Below, in pieces: positions 53,506-63,672 of a stretch of 64,000 nucleotides of DNA (the first letter of the stretch is position 1; every line of letters starts with the position of its first letter). The notes under the pieces were generated by a model that ran no database searches, was not told the DNA's origin, and worked only from the letters and a program-made list of their open reading frames with translations. The stretch lies in contig JAUHWY010000004.1 of assembly GCA_030427255.1 (NCBI GenBank), forward strand, positions 100,655-164,654, in the 5' to 3' direction. The position numbers and the translations under genes were made by a program. The stretch comes from Bacteroidia bacterium (GTDB taxonomy: Bacteria; Bacteroidota; Bacteroidia; CAIKAF01).

Positions 53506-54516
53506 ATGAAACGCTGGATTCCTTTTGGCTTCGCCCTTTTGTTCCTTTTTTCCTGCGACAACGAAGTCGATTTAACTGCCGATTATAAAGACATTCCCGT
53601 AGTGTACGGCCTGCTCGACGCCACCCAAGACACCCAGTGGATTCGAATCAACAAAGCCTTCTTAGGCGATGGCAACGCGCTTCTCTTTGCCCAATCGCCC
53701 GACTCCATTTACTACCCCAACCTGCAGGTGGCCCTGCTTCGCCTCAACAGCGACGGCGACCCCATCGACTCTATTGCCCTCGAACGCACCGAAAATGCCA
53801 TACTCAAAGACGACGGCACTTTTGCTCCCAACCCCAACGTCTTGTTCCGATACACCTCGGCCATCAACCAAAATTCCGACTATAGACTCCATATCTTCAA
53901 CCCCGACAACCAGCGCCATATTGTGGTAGAAACCCCCATTGCACGGGCTCCGGTTTTCGACTACCCCAACAGTACCAATGTAAAATTAAACTGGGAGTTT
54001 AACGCCACCCTGAACCCCAACCCCGTCATCGATTTTGTGTGGCTCAAATCCAACAATGTAACCGCCTACCAGTTTGAATTCTCCTTCGAATACGACGAAT
54101 TCCCCCAAAGCAATACCTCAAACCGCACCCGAAAGCGCTTTGTGAACACCTACGGCATGTTCAACCCCTTCATCGATCAACCGGCTCTGAACCAAATCCG
54201 TTTTGGCATTTCCAAAGAGGATTTTTACACCTCCATTGTAAATAACATAGCGGTAGACCCCAACCTAGGCCGCGAATTCATTGCCATTCACCTACGCGTT
54301 TACGGCGCCAGCGAAGAACTGTACCGCTACATCGACATCAACAAACCCAGCACCAGCATCGTGCAAAAAGCCAGCGATTACACCAACATCCCCGAGGGCA
54401 AAGGCATTTTTGCCTCCCGCACGCAAGTGAGCCTCAATGGCTTACGCCTGGCTGACAACACCTTAGACTCGCTCCGCAGCGGAAGATTTACCAACGAATT
54501 GAATTTTATCAATTAG
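53506..54516 (+). CDS. Lipoprotein of unknown function, Bacteroidota type
   Basis: 336 residues. The lipoprotein signal peptide ends FLFSC with lipidated Cys at position 19, followed by DNEVDL, so outer-membrane or periplasmic anchoring is expected. The mature protein is beta-rich (VVYGLLDATQDTQWIRINKAFLG near residue 35, GKGIFASRTQV near the end). Similar lipoproteins occur in Bacteroidota and some resemble DUF4249, but I cannot assign the family firmly. It is preceded by its own promoter and followed by GC-rich element 6. Confidence 0.75.
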   Translation: MKRWIPFGFALLFLFSCDNEVDLTADYKDIPVVYGLLDATQDTQWIRINKAFLGDGNALLFAQSPDSIYYPNLQVALLRLNSDGDPIDSIALERTENAILKDDGTFAPNPNVLFRYTSAINQNSDYRLHIFNPDNQRHIVVETPIARAPVFDYPNSTNVKLNWEFNATLNPNPVIDFVWLKSNNVTAYQFEFSFEYDEFPQSNTSNRTRKRFVNTYGMFNPFIDQPALNQIRFGISKEDFYTSIVNNIAVDPNLGREFIAIHLRVYGASEELYRYIDINKPSTSIVQKASDYTNIPEGKGIFASRTQVSLNGLRLADNTLDSLRSGRFTNELNFIN

Positions 54517-54522
54517 GTTTTT

Positions 54523-54669
54523 GGGGCGCCTTATCCTGTCGTCGCGGGTAGTAAAGCCACCAAAAGCACGCCGCTGCAAGGGCTGCGGTGGCTCACCTGT
54601 AGGTTCCGCCTCCTCGCCCGGCAGCGGCGGCTTTTGGAGCCTTTAGCTACCCTGCTCCACCAGGGGCGC
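54523..54669 (+). repeat. GC-rich folding intergenic element 6
   Basis: 147 bp from GGGGCGCCTTATCC to GGGGCGC. Stem: GGGTAG, CCAAAAGC and CGCCGCTGC pair with GCAGCGGCG, GCTTTTGG and CTACCC around a loop of about 35 nt. The ends match those of elements 3 and 4, though the interior differs. Confidence 0.85.
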
Positions 54670-54816
54670 AAAATCCCACTCCGTAGCTAGCTCATTTTTC
54701 ATGAACCGGCCCCAGCACCTTCCGATTAAAATAAGGGCCGTAGGTTGTGAAGCAAAGCCAATATATTTGAATTCATTGCGCTAAAAAGGTGGAGTTCAAT
54801 AGCTATCAAAACGACA

Positions 54817-54939
54817 TTTTGGCAGACCATCAAGCGCCAAAGCTGCCAATTTTATCGGGTTCTCCTAAAAAAACTGCCAATTTGTGGCCCTCAATTGCCT
54901 TGGAACGGTTTTGGCTCATCTATGCCAAAATTGCCAAAA
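54817..54939 (+). promoter_or_regulatory. Cluster of TGCCAAnTT sites upstream of dnaK
   Basis: TTTTGGCAG (54817, inverted), TGCCAATTTT (54844), TGCCAATTTG (54875), TGCCAAAA (54923) and TGCCAAAA (54932) lie within 125 bp before the dnaK start. Five related words in one promoter region suggest a binding site for a heat-shock or stress regulator. The factor is unknown. Confidence 0.45.
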
Positions 54940-54946
54940 CAGCATC

Positions 54947-56845
54947 ATGGGAAAAATTATAGGAATTGACTTAGGTACTACCAACTCATGTGTTTCCGTA
55001 ATGGAAGGAAAGCAGCCGGTGGTAATACCAAACAGCGAAGGAAAAAGAACTACCCCTTCCATCGTAGCCTTTCTGGACAATGGGGAACGTAAAGTAGGCG
55101 ATGCCGCAAAACGTCAGGCCATCACCAACCCTTACAAAACCATTTTCTCCATTAAACGATTCATGGGTTCCAGCTTTAGCGACCTCTCTAAAGAAGTGGC
55201 TCGAGTACCCTACAAAGTAGTAAAAGGCGACAACGACACCCCAAGGGTTCAAATCGACGATCGCAAATACAGCCCCCAAGAAATTTCGGCCATGGTGCTT
55301 CAGAAAATGAAGCAAACCGCTGAAGACTATCTGGGACAAACGGTAACCGAAGCCGTAATTACCGTTCCGGCATATTTTAATGATGCGCAGCGTCAGGCCA
55401 CCAAAGAAGCCGGCGAGGTAGCAGGACTTAAGGTGCGCCGAATCATCAACGAACCCACAGCCGCAGCTCTAGCTTACGGACTCGATAAGCAAGACAAAGA
55501 CATGAATGTGGTGGTCTTTGACTGCGGTGGTGGCACACACGATGTGTCCATCCTGGAGCTGGGCGATGGAGTATTTGAGGTAAAATCTACCGACGGAGAC
55601 ACCCATTTGGGTGGGGACGACTTCGATCAAAAAATCATCGATTGGTTGGCCGACGAGTTCCAAAACGACGAAGGTGTAGATCTTCGCAAAGACGCCATGG
55701 CACTTCAACGCCTCAAGGAAGCGGCAGAAAAAGCCAAAATTGAGCTGAGCAGCTCCACCGAAACCGAGATTAACTTGCCTTACATCATGCCCGTTGACGG
55801 CATTCCTAAGCACTTGGTGCGCAAGCTTTCTCGCTCCAAATTCGAACAACTCTGCGACGATCTTATTCAGCGCACCATTGAGCCTTGTCGTTCGGCACTT
55901 AAAAACGCCAATATGTCGGCTTCCGATATTGACGAGGTAATCTTGGTGGGTGGTTCCACTCGAATTCCGGCAGTACAAGCTGCCGTTGAAAAGTTCTTTG
56001 GCAAATCTCCCTCAAAAGGAGTAAACCCGGACGAAGTAGTAGCCATCGGAGCCGCCATTCAGGGAGGAGTGCTTTCCGGAGACGTGAAAGACGTGTTATT
56101 GGTAGACGTTACCCCACTTAGCTTAGGTATTGAAACCATGGGCGGTGTAATGACCAAACTCATCGAAGCCAATACCACCATCCCAACCAAAAAATCTGAG
56201 GTATTCAGCACCGCATCAGACAATCAACCTTCGGTAGAAATTCATGTTTTGCAAGGCGAACGCCCCATGGCCAACCAAAACAAAACCATTGGTAAGTTTG
56301 TGCTGAGCGATATTCCACCGGCACCTAGAGGCATTCCAAAAATCGAAGTAACCTTTGATATTGATGCCAACGGTATTTTGAATGTTTCAGCTAAAGATCA
56401 GGCTACAGGCAAAGAACAAAGCATACGGATTGAGGCCTCTTCCGGCTTAAGCCAAGAAGAAATCGAGCGCATGCGCAAAGAAGCCGAAGCCAATGCCGAA
56501 GCAGATAAGGAAGCGCGCGAGAAGGTTGAAAAGCTCAATGCAGCTGATGGCTTGGTTTTCCAAGTAGAAAAGTTCCTTAAAGAAAATGGGGACAAAGTGC
56601 CGGAAGACAAGAAAGCCGAAATCACACCTGCCGTAGATGCCCTTAAAAAGGCCCATCAAGAGCAAAATATGGCAGAAATTGACAGTGCCATGGAAAACCT
56701 CAACCGCATTTTCTCCGAAATTGGACAGGCCATGTACCAACAAGAAGGCGGTGCCGAAGGAGCAGGTGGCGCACAAAACCAAGACGATCAAGGTCAAGGA
56801 GGTAACGACGACGTTACCGATGTAGACTACGAAGAGGTCAAGTAA
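54947..56845 (+). CDS. dnaK: Chaperone DnaK (Hsp70)
   Basis: 632 residues from ATG 54947, where the family's usual start [15 protein letters not shown] begins. The frame runs back to 54884, but that part is not conserved. Domains: ATPase (about 1-380: [46 protein letters not shown]), linker [13 protein letters not shown], substrate-binding domain (about 390-600) and a Gly/Gln-rich tail ending DVDYEEVK. It folds proteins together with DnaJ and GrpE; neither is in the window. The strong hairpin terminator behind it makes the gene monocistronic. Confidence 0.98.
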   Translation: MGKIIGIDLGTTNSCVSVMEGKQPVVIPNSEGKRTTPSIVAFLDNGERKVGDAAKRQAITNPYKTIFSIKRFMGSSFSDLSKEVARVPYKVVKGDNDTPRVQIDDRKYSPQEISAMVLQKMKQTAEDYLGQTVTEAVITVPAYFNDAQRQATKEAGEVAGLKVRRIINEPTAAALAYGLDKQDKDMNVVVFDCGGGTHDVSILELGDGVFEVKSTDGDTHLGGDDFDQKIIDWLADEFQNDEGVDLRKDAMALQRLKEAAEKAKIELSSSTETEINLPYIMPVDGIPKHLVRKLSRSKFEQLCDDLIQRTIEPCRSALKNANMSASDIDEVILVGGSTRIPAVQAAVEKFFGKSPSKGVNPDEVVAIGAAIQGGVLSGDVKDVLLVDVTPLSLGIETMGGVMTKLIEANTTIPTKKSEVFSTASDNQPSVEIHVLQGERPMANQNKTIGKFVLSDIPPAPRGIPKIEVTFDIDANGILNVSAKDQATGKEQSIRIEASSGLSQEEIERMRKEAEANAEADKEAREKVEKLNAADGLVFQVEKFLKENGDKVPEDKKAEITPAVDALKKAHQEQNMAEIDSAMENLNRIFSEIGQAMYQQEGGAEGAGGAQNQDDQGQGGNDDVTDVDYEEVK

Positions 56846-56853
56846 ATAAAAAA

Positions 56854-56879
56854 GGCGCAAGAGATTGCGCCTTTTTTTT
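56854..56879 (+). terminator. Rho-independent terminator after dnaK
   Basis: GGCGCAA-GAGA-TTGCGCC stem-loop (56854-56871) followed by eight T. It lies 8 bp after the stop codon, with an A-run before it. Confidence 0.9.
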
Positions 56880-56906
56880 CGATTATTTTTCTAATTTTTG
56901 CATAGC

Positions 56907-56931
56907 TAGAGGCGCTCCAATTGCGCCTCTA
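56907..56931 (+). other. Second hairpin after dnaK
   Basis: Nine-base inverted repeat TAGAGGCGC / GCGCCTCTA with a 7-nt loop. No T-run follows, so it may be a back-up terminator or part of the promoter region of the epimerase gene 29 bp downstream. Confidence 0.55.
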
Positions 56932-56959
56932 TTTCTGTTGAACATTAACCAAAAACACC

Positions 56960-57952
56960 ATGGCCCAAGGCAAAATATTTGTGACCGGCGGTGCCGGATT
57001 TATTGGAAGCAGAGTGGTTCGTTCCTTGCTTCAAGAGGGCTACGAAGTGCGTTGCTTATTGCGTGAAACCACCAATACAAGGCGACTTGAAGGATTAAAC
57101 TACGAACCTTTTTTGGGCGACCTCACCCGGCCTGAAAGCTTGCAAGAGGGCATGAAAGGCTGCACAGGGGTAATTCACTTGGCTTCTCTCTCCAACTGGA
57201 AAGACATCCATAGCCCCAAAATGCGTCGGGTGGTGGTCGATGGATCTGCCTACGTGCTCGATGCCGCTGTGGCCAATGGCAATTTACCTATGGTATATGT
57301 TTCCTCTTCTACTGCAGTAGATGGCACGGACGACTTAAAGATCTTAAACGAAGACAGTCCACTTACTTTGCCAAAGCACAAAAAAGACTACGTATATGCC
57401 CATGCCAAAAAGGAAGTGGAAGAAATGTGCAAGGCATATGCACAAAAGGGATTACCTGTTTGCATTGTAAACCCAACCGAGGTATATGGCCCGGAGGACT
57501 GGGATCTAACGACTGCGGGCAACCTTATTGATTTTGCCAAAACCAAAACCGTGCAGCTTGCCGAAGGAGGCACCAGCATTGTACATGTAGACGATGTGGC
57601 CAATGGCATCGTGGCCGCGCTCCAAAAGGGAAAGCCCGGAGAACGCTACATTTTGGGAGGCGAAAATTTAAGCTTTAAAGAATTGGCCACGCTTAGTTTG
57701 GAAATTTTAGGCCAACCCGTGAAGATTAAAATGATTTCCAGAAAAATGCTGTTGAATTTGGCTTGGTTGTCCAAAACGCTAAAAATAAATATGGGATTTG
57801 AGCCTGCGGTTATTCCTTATGCGGTAAAATATTGGTTTATAGACAACAGCAAAGCCAAAAAAGAATTGGGCGTAGAGTTTCGTTCGGCCCGTGAAATTCT
57901 GGAACCGACTTTAGCTTGGGTTAAAAAAGAAGGCTTTTTGGACAAAAAATAA
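56960..57952 (+). CDS. NAD(P)-dependent epimerase/dehydratase (extended SDR)
   Basis: 330 residues. FVTGGAGFIGSRVVRSL is the Rossmann motif for extended SDRs, YVSSSTAVDGTD and YVYAHAKKEVEE supply the catalytic Ser/Tyr/Lys. The C-terminal part resembles dihydroflavonol reductase- or cinnamoyl-reductase-like members (NPTEVYGPEDWD, RYILGGENLSFKEL). The substrate cannot be predicted. Its own promoter is probably in the 100 bp after the dnaK terminator; GC-rich element 7 follows it. Confidence 0.85.
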   Translation: MAQGKIFVTGGAGFIGSRVVRSLLQEGYEVRCLLRETTNTRRLEGLNYEPFLGDLTRPESLQEGMKGCTGVIHLASLSNWKDIHSPKMRRVVVDGSAYVLDAAVANGNLPMVYVSSSTAVDGTDDLKILNEDSPLTLPKHKKDYVYAHAKKEVEEMCKAYAQKGLPVCIVNPTEVYGPEDWDLTTAGNLIDFAKTKTVQLAEGGTSIVHVDDVANGIVAALQKGKPGERYILGGENLSFKELATLSLEILGQPVKIKMISRKMLLNLAWLSKTLKINMGFEPAVIPYAVKYWFIDNSKAKKELGVEFRSAREILEPTLAWVKKEGFLDKK

Positions 57953-57953
57953 A

Positions 57954-58109
57954 GCGCGATTTTGCGGCCCTGACCGACCGGCTACCCGCCCTTGACTAAG
58001 CCTAGTGCTGACGGCTTGGCGGACGCGGAGCTTTAGCAAGCGCTCCGGCAAGGCTGACAGCACAGGCTTAGCCAAGGGCGCGTAATAGGAAGGGCAGGAT
58101 AAGCCGCCC
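57954..58109 (-). repeat. GC-rich folding intergenic element 7
   Basis: About 156 bp. On the minus strand it begins GGGCGGCTTATCC, like the left ends of elements 3, 4 and 6. Stem: CTAAGCCT and GTGCTG pair with CAGCAC and AGGCTTAG. The loop GGCGGACGCGGAGCTT...AGCGCTCCGGC shares words with elements 2 and 5. Confidence 0.8.
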
Positions 58110-58154
58110 AAATAAATCCCTCAAAATAAGCGACCGTCATTCCAAAGAAGGCTG

Positions 58155-58162
58155 TATTTTTG
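58155..58162 (+). promoter_or_regulatory. -7 promoter box TATTTTTG for metH
   Basis: A perfect TAnnTTTG whose last base is the first base of the GTG at 58162. The next in-frame GTG, at 58168, is 5 nt downstream and fits the leaderless spacing seen elsewhere in the window. Confidence 0.55.
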
Positions 58163-58167
58163 TGGCT

Positions 58168-60849
58168 GTGAGTAAACTTATTGCACCTTATCTTCGATTG
58201 TCCGGACTGGAGCCGCTGAACCTGACTCCGGAAACCAATTTTGTTAATATTGGTGAGCGCTGTAACGTTACCGGCAGCCGGAAATTTTTGCGCCTCATTA
58301 AGGAAGGCGATTTTGAACAGGCCGTGGGTATTGCCTTAGAGCAAGTGCGTGGCGGTGCGCAGGTGCTGGATGTGAACATGGACGAGGGCATGCTCGATGG
58401 CAAAGAGGCTATGGTTCGTTTTTTGAATCTAATTGCTTCAGAGCCTGAAATTGCAAGGATTCCGGTGATGATAGACTCTTCCAAATGGGAGATTATATTG
58501 GCAGGTTTAAAATGTTTGCAAGGCAAAGGCATTGTAAACTCCATTTCGATGAAGGCCGGTGAAGAAGAGTTTTTGGAACAAGCCCGCGAAATTAAGCGCT
58601 TTGGTGCTGCAACGGTGGTTATGGCCTTTGACGAAGAAGGACAGGCCGACACCCTTGAACGAAGGATTGAAATTTGCACCAGGGCCTATAAATTACTGAC
58701 GGAAAAACTGAATTTTCCGGCTTGGGACATCATTTTTGACCCAAACATATTTCCTGTGGCTACCGGCATTGATGCGCACAACAACTACGCCGTAGACTTT
58801 TTTGAGGCCACGCGTTGGATTAAAGCCAATTTGCCGCATGCCAAAGTGTCGGGCGGAGTGAGCAACGTATCTTTTTCGTTTAGAGGCAACAACCGGGTGC
58901 GGGAGGCGATGCACTCGTCCTTCCTTTACCATGGCATAAAAGCCGGAATGGACATGGGCATTGTGAACCCAAGCCAGCTGGAGGTGTACGACGAAATCCC
59001 CAAGGATTTGTTGGAACTGGTTGAAGACGTACTCCTAAACCGCAAACAAGACGCCACCGAACGCTTGCTTGACAAGGCAGAAAGCTACCGCGACGACAGC
59101 GTTAAGGAAGTCGAAGCTGAGGCTTGGCGCAGCGGAACGGTTCAGGAGCGGTTGAGCCATGCCTTGGTGAAGGGCATCATTGATTTTATTGATGTTGATG
59201 TAGAAGAGGCCCGTCAAATGTATGAGCGCCCCATTCAAGTGATTGAAGGCCCGCTGATGGACGGCATGAATGTGGTGGGAGACCTGTTTGGCGCCGGAAA
59301 GATGTTTTTGCCCCAGGTGGTGAAGTCGGCCCGGGTTATGAAAAAAGCGGTAGCCATTCTTCTGCCCTACATCGAAGCCGAAAAAACCGAAGCCAGTAAA
59401 AAGCAAGGAAGAGTGCTCATGGCCACCGTAAAAGGCGATGTGCACGATATCGGTAAAAATATTGTGGGTGTGGTTTTGGGTTGCAACAATTACGAGGTAA
59501 TTGACATGGGCGTAATGGTGCCTGCCGATAAAATTTTGGAACGAGCCAAGCAAGAAGAAGTGGATGTAGTAGGCCTTAGTGGCTTAATTACGCCTAGTTT
59601 GGACGAAATGGTGCATGTGGCTCGGGAAATGGAACGGCAAGGGTTCACCATACCGCTTTTGATTGGAGGAGCCACTACCTCCAAAGCCCATACGGCGGTT
59701 AAAATTGAGCCGGCTTATCCCTCGGGCCAAGTAATTCATGTATTGGATGCTTCGCGCTCGGTTCCTGTGGTTGAGGCCATGTTGGGCGATAAAAAACCCG
59801 ACTTTTTGGCGCGGCTCAAAACCGAATACGATGAGGTTCGAGAGCGATTTGCAAACCAACAAGAAAACCGCAACCTAATTGATTTAGAAAGCGCCAGAGC
59901 CAATGCCGCCAAAGTGATTTTTGGTCCTGAAGAAGTAAAGGAACCAAAGAAAAAGGGAGTTTTCCAACTGGAGAGCTACGATTTGGAGGAGCTGGCGAGG
60001 TACATCGATTGGACTCCATTTTTCCAAACCTGGGAATTGGCTGGACGCTATCCTGCCATTTTGGAAGATCAGGTAGTGGGCACCCAAGCCAAAGAGCTGT
60101 TTAAAGATGCCCGCGAAATGCTGGACCGCATCATCAAAGAAAAATGGGTTCAAGCCAAGGCAGTATTTGGTCTATTCCCTGCCAATGCTGTAGGCGACGA
60201 TGTGGTGGTGTATACCGACGAAGGTCGTTTGGAAGAGCGTTGTCGCTTTCATTTTTCGCGTCAGCAAAACAAAAAAGCGGCCGGACAGCCCAATTTCTGT
60301 TTGGCCGATTGGATAGCTCCTGAGGAAAGTGGCGTAGCCGATTGGATTGGAGGCTTTGCAGTAAGTACCGGCCATGGCATGGAGCCACATTTGGAGCGGT
60401 TTAAGGCGGAGCACGACGACTACCAAAGCATTATGTTTAAGGCCTTGGCAGATCGTTTGGCAGAGGCTTTTGCCGAACGGTTGCACCAAAAGGTACGGAT
60501 GGAATATTGGGGCTATGCTTCGGAGGAGCGCTTAGACAATGAATCTCTAATACGCGAGAAATACCAAGGCATTCGTCCGGCACCGGGGTATCCTGCTTGC
60601 CCCGACCATACGGAGAAAATCACGCTGTTTGATTTGCTTGAGGCTCCTGAGCGTGCCGGCATTCATTTAACAGAAAGCATGGCCATGGATCCGGCTTCCA
60701 GCGTAAGCGGCTGGTATTTTGCGCACCCCGACAGCCGGTATTTTGGCTTGGGAAAAATCAAAAAAGATCAGGTAGCCGACTTGGCAAAGCGCAAAAAAAT
60801 GGCGCTAGAGCGCATGGAGCAATGGTTGATGCCGGTATTGGGCTATTGA
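58168..60849 (+). CDS. metH: Cobalamin-dependent methionine synthase without the homocysteine domain
   Basis: 893 residues from GTG 58168. It starts directly with the methyltetrahydrofolate-binding domain (about 15-270: [30 protein letters not shown]). Then come the B12 cap and binding domains (about 320-580) with [15 protein letters not shown], the DxHxxG cobalt ligand, and the C-terminal reactivation (AdoMet) domain (about 600-890: [21 protein letters not shown]). The usual N-terminal homocysteine-binding domain is absent. Bacteroidota often encode that domain separately, so it should lie elsewhere. It makes methionine from homocysteine. Confidence 0.94.
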   Translation: MSKLIAPYLRLSGLEPLNLTPETNFVNIGERCNVTGSRKFLRLIKEGDFEQAVGIALEQVRGGAQVLDVNMDEGMLDGKEAMVRFLNLIASEPEIARIPVMIDSSKWEIILAGLKCLQGKGIVNSISMKAGEEEFLEQAREIKRFGAATVVMAFDEEGQADTLERRIEICTRAYKLLTEKLNFPAWDIIFDPNIFPVATGIDAHNNYAVDFFEATRWIKANLPHAKVSGGVSNVSFSFRGNNRVREAMHSSFLYHGIKAGMDMGIVNPSQLEVYDEIPKDLLELVEDVLLNRKQDATERLLDKAESYRDDSVKEVEAEAWRSGTVQERLSHALVKGIIDFIDVDVEEARQMYERPIQVIEGPLMDGMNVVGDLFGAGKMFLPQVVKSARVMKKAVAILLPYIEAEKTEASKKQGRVLMATVKGDVHDIGKNIVGVVLGCNNYEVIDMGVMVPADKILERAKQEEVDVVGLSGLITPSLDEMVHVAREMERQGFTIPLLIGGATTSKAHTAVKIEPAYPSGQVIHVLDASRSVPVVEAMLGDKKPDFLARLKTEYDEVRERFANQQENRNLIDLESARANAAKVIFGPEEVKEPKKKGVFQLESYDLEELARYIDWTPFFQTWELAGRYPAILEDQVVGTQAKELFKDAREMLDRIIKEKWVQAKAVFGLFPANAVGDDVVVYTDEGRLEERCRFHFSRQQNKKAAGQPNFCLADWIAPEESGVADWIGGFAVSTGHGMEPHLERFKAEHDDYQSIMFKALADRLAEAFAERLHQKVRMEYWGYASEERLDNESLIREKYQGIRPAPGYPACPDHTEKITLFDLLEAPERAGIHLTESMAMDPASSVSGWYFAHPDSRYFGLGKIKKDQVADLAKRKKMALERMEQWLMPVLGY

Positions 60850-60905
60850 ATTCCCTTTAAGTTTTATTGGCATTTTTAAAGCTCAGGGTCGATAAAGCCC
60901 GCATT

Positions 60906-60998
60906 TGCCTTAGGCTTATAAGGCATAAATTGGGCTTCCATACGCAGAAAACACAAGGTTTTAACGGTCTCAAAACGCGTTTGCGTAGGGAAGCCCAA
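60906..60998. other. Two inverted repeats between convergent genes
   Basis: TGCCTTA-GGCTTA-TAAGGCA (60906-60925) is a perfect 7-bp stem. A 17-base inverted repeat follows: TTGGGCTTCCNTACGCA at 60930-60946 and its complement at 60982-60998 (one mismatch), with a 35-nt loop. It sits between the metH and PorE-like stops. A two-way terminator is possible, but T-runs are weak. Confidence 0.75.
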
Positions 60999-61012
60999 AT
61001 CGGCAAGGCTTT

Positions 61013-63034
61013 TTATTTTTTTCGGAGTTTAAGCTCAACGCGGCGATTGGCAGCGCGTCCTTCCGGGGTATCGTTGGTGGCTACAGGCTTGCGTTCACCA
61101 TGTCCTTCGACGGCTACAATGCGTGTTGCTTCTAGGCCTGCCTGAACCAAATAGTCGCGAACGGCTTGGGCACGGCTTTGCGAAATGCGATCGTTTACCT
61201 CATCCGAACCAATGTTGTCTGTATGGCCTTCTACCACAATTTCGAATTTGGGATACCGGTTAAGCAATAAAAGTGCCCGATTTAATTCGGCGCGGCTTTC
61301 GGGCCTCAGGTCCCATTTGTTGAACTCAAAAAAGACATTGTTGAGGACAAGACTCATGCCTTCGTTTACCTTTTTGAGCTGAATGACCTTTCGAATTTCC
61401 TTAAATCCTTTGGTTTGAGCCAAGTCAAAATTTTCCGAATGGAACAAATAGCCTTCGGCCTCCACCGCGAGTCCATAATTTCGACCGGTAGGTAGGGTTA
61501 GCGTAAGCTTTCCGGTTTTGGAGTTTACCACATTTGACCAAATCACTTCACCTGTGGAGTTGTCGGTTATTTCAACCTTACCGCCTACGCTTTTTCCGGT
61601 TTCGGCATCTTGCAAAATACCCACAAAAAGGGTGACATCGAATTCCTTAAAGGGAATATTTTCGTCGGGGAAATTGGGGTCAAAGGAACGAATCATATAG
61701 ATGTCTTGTCCACCGAACCCTCCTTCACGGCTGGAGGAGTAGTAGGCATTCATGCCGTCGGCAGTTAACACAAAAAATAAATCATCGTCGGGACCATTGA
61801 TGGGGTACCGTAGGTTTTTGGGCTTGGCCCAAACCGAATCGTTGAGTACGGTTTCGAAAATATCAAAGCCCCCAATGCCGGGGTGTCCATCGGAGGAGAA
61901 GTATAGGCTTTTGCCATCGGGGTGAATAAAGGGCGATTCTTCATTGCCTGGCGTATTAATGACCGGCCCTAAGTTTTTTGGAGCCATCCAACGGTCTTGG
62001 TCGTCCATTTGAATCATCCAGATATCAGAGCCTCCGTAGCCTCCCGGGCGGTCGCTCACAAAGTATGCGGTTCTGCCGTCGTAGGACAGGCTTACATGGG
62101 ATTCTGAATACTCTTCGGTATTGATGGCTTCAAAGGGTTTAATTCGGCCCCATTTATCTCCTTTAAGCGTGGAGTAGTACAAATCGCCGTTGCCTTTGGA
62201 TCGGTACATATAAATGGTTTGGCCGTCGAAACTCAGGTGTACAGAGGCGTTGTTCTGCCTTTTTTTGTTGATGGGACGTTTGAGTCGGTCGGGCATTGAC
62301 CATTGGCCGTTTTTATAAAACGAGGAGTAAATGTCCTCGAAGTAATCAAAGTTATAGGGGTTTACCCTTTTGCGCTTTTTGTTTGGTCTACGGCTGGTAA
62401 ACACCAACATATACTCATCCGCAGTAACTAGGGGCACATATTCATCGAAGGGAGAATTGACACGCAGGCCTAGGTTTTCGAGTTTGTGGTTGGAAGGGTT
62501 CCTTAAGTATTCTCTTCCTAAATCGCAGCGTTTGATTTGCTGAAGCACCATATCTATAGTATCCTGGCTGGAACCGCGATAAAGCTTTTGGAATTTCCGG
62601 AAATAATCGCCGGCGGTTACATAGTCCATGCGGTATTGGTGTGCTAAACCCAAGGAGTAGTCCAAAAAGATATGGACATAAGGATTCAATTCTTGGGCTT
62701 TTTCCAAGAAATCCAAGGCTTTAAACTTTTCAGGCAGGTGCAGGTAGCAGTCCCCTATTTTAAAATTGACGAGGGCGTCGTTTCCGTTAAACTTGTAAGC
62801 TTCAAGAAAATAGGCCAAAGCAGGAGCATAAGCTCTTGGTTCCATTTGGTAATATTTCTCGGCCTTTTTAAGTGCCCTTTGTGCTTTTTTGAGCCCGCGA
62901 GGGTCGTCCGGAAAGTTTTCTTTTGTAAAGCCCACATTCACTTGGGCGGCCACATGGGCTGTGCTAATGGAGAATAGCAAGAGCACCAAAGCAAGTAACT
63001 TGCATCCCAAAAGGGAGCGGTAAAGAGTATTCAT
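61013..63034 (-). CDS. PorE-like OmpA-family protein (TPR, beta-propeller, CRD, OmpA)
   Basis: 673 residues from ATG 63034; the longer frame to 63088 would overlap the NlpC gene. A signal peptide (ending HVAAQ) is followed by TPR helices (about 45-160), PD40/WD40-like propeller strands (about 190-440: SDIWMIQMDDQDRWMAP, ESPFIHPDGKSLYFSSDGH), a carboxypeptidase-regulatory-like domain (about 460-540) and an OmpA domain (about 560-673, EGHTDNIGSDEVNDRISQSRA) that binds peptidoglycan. The order is that of PorE of the T9SS; other Bacteroidota proteins share it, so the symbol is left open. It lies 34 bp behind the NlpC/P60 gene and is probably co-transcribed. Confidence 0.9.
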   Translation of the reverse strand: MNTLYRSLLGCKLLALVLLLFSISTAHVAAQVNVGFTKENFPDDPRGLKKAQRALKKAEKYYQMEPRAYAPALAYFLEAYKFNGNDALVNFKIGDCYLHLPEKFKALDFLEKAQELNPYVHIFLDYSLGLAHQYRMDYVTAGDYFRKFQKLYRGSSQDTIDMVLQQIKRCDLGREYLRNPSNHKLENLGLRVNSPFDEYVPLVTADEYMLVFTSRRPNKKRKRVNPYNFDYFEDIYSSFYKNGQWSMPDRLKRPINKKRQNNASVHLSFDGQTIYMYRSKGNGDLYYSTLKGDKWGRIKPFEAINTEEYSESHVSLSYDGRTAYFVSDRPGGYGGSDIWMIQMDDQDRWMAPKNLGPVINTPGNEESPFIHPDGKSLYFSSDGHPGIGGFDIFETVLNDSVWAKPKNLRYPINGPDDDLFFVLTADGMNAYYSSSREGGFGGQDIYMIRSFDPNFPDENIPFKEFDVTLFVGILQDAETGKSVGGKVEITDNSTGEVIWSNVVNSKTGKLTLTLPTGRNYGLAVEAEGYLFHSENFDLAQTKGFKEIRKVIQLKKVNEGMSLVLNNVFFEFNKWDLRPESRAELNRALLLLNRYPKFEIVVEGHTDNIGSDEVNDRISQSRAQAVRDYLVQAGLEATRIVAVEGHGERKPVATNDTPEGRAANRRVELKLRKK

Positions 63035-63068
63035 AGTGAGAGATTTAGGAAGCAAAAAACAAAAAACA

Positions 63069-63539
63069 CTACTTTGGTATTCTTCCAAATCCTGTAAACC
63101 ACTTGGTGTAGTATGGTTCAGACCAACGGTTCAATACCACGCCGGAGGAGGAGCTGGCATGAATGAACCAAGGGGCCTGCAAAACCACACCTACATGGTT
63201 GACCTGCTTACCGCCGATGGAGAAAAAAATCAAATCTCCCGGGCGGACCTCATTAGAGGAAATAGAAGCACATACTTTGTGCATTTCTTTGGAGGATCTA
63301 GGCAGGCTACCGGATTTGCTAAGAGCCAAAACGAGTCCACTGCAATCTACTCCGGCACGGCTGGCCCCACCATATTTGTAGGGGACTCCCAACCAAGAAC
63401 CGGCATTATTGAGCAGGTCGTTGTGAGCAGCATCTGAAAGAACGAAAGGCCAATCTGTACTTGCCGAGGTTTGTTTGGATTTACATCCAATGCCTAACAA
63501 CAAAGCAAGGCAACAGAGCAAGAACAGCTTGCTGTACAT
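63069..63539 (-). CDS. NlpC/P60-family peptidoglycan hydrolase, lipoprotein
   Basis: 156 residues. The lipoprotein signal ends LLGIGC, so it is anchored to a membrane, probably the outer one. The catalytic Cys is in VDCSGLVLAL, the first His in NHVGVV, and the third residue in WFIHASSS. These enzymes cut D-Glu-meso-Dap bonds in peptidoglycan. A TATATTTA box ends 4 nt before the ATG on the minus strand. The PorE-like gene follows after 34 bp. Confidence 0.92.
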   Translation of the reverse strand: MYSKLFLLCCLALLLGIGCKSKQTSASTDWPFVLSDAAHNDLLNNAGSWLGVPYKYGGASRAGVDCSGLVLALSKSGSLPRSSKEMHKVCASISSNEVRPGDLIFFSIGGKQVNHVGVVLQAPWFIHASSSSGVVLNRWSEPYYTKWFTGFGRIPK

Positions 63540-63660
63540 ATGGTAAATATACTATTTCCTTAGAAAAAAGAGTGCTGGAATTAGGGTATTGTCCTAGTGT
63601 CAAAAGGCTTGTCCAAAAAATTGAAAAAAAGGAGTAGGCCATTTAACCGAAGCTTTGCCT

Positions 63661-63668
63661 TACTTTTG
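63661..63668 (+). promoter_or_regulatory. -7 promoter box TACTTTTG, 4 nt before the ICMT-like ATG
   Basis: A perfect TAnnTTTG ending 4 nt before the ATG at 63673, again suggesting a leaderless mRNA. Confidence 0.6.
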
Positions 63669-63672
63669 CCAT

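Noticed and set aside
54893..54912. Sigma-54-like promoter TTGGAACG-N4-TGGCT before dnaK
   Set aside because: The GG-N10-GC spacing fits, but two key bases differ from the consensus and no activator site is evident.
54884..54946. N-terminal extension of DnaK
   Set aside because: Known DnaK proteins start at [10 protein letters not shown]. The extension covers the regulatory region with TGCCAA sites.
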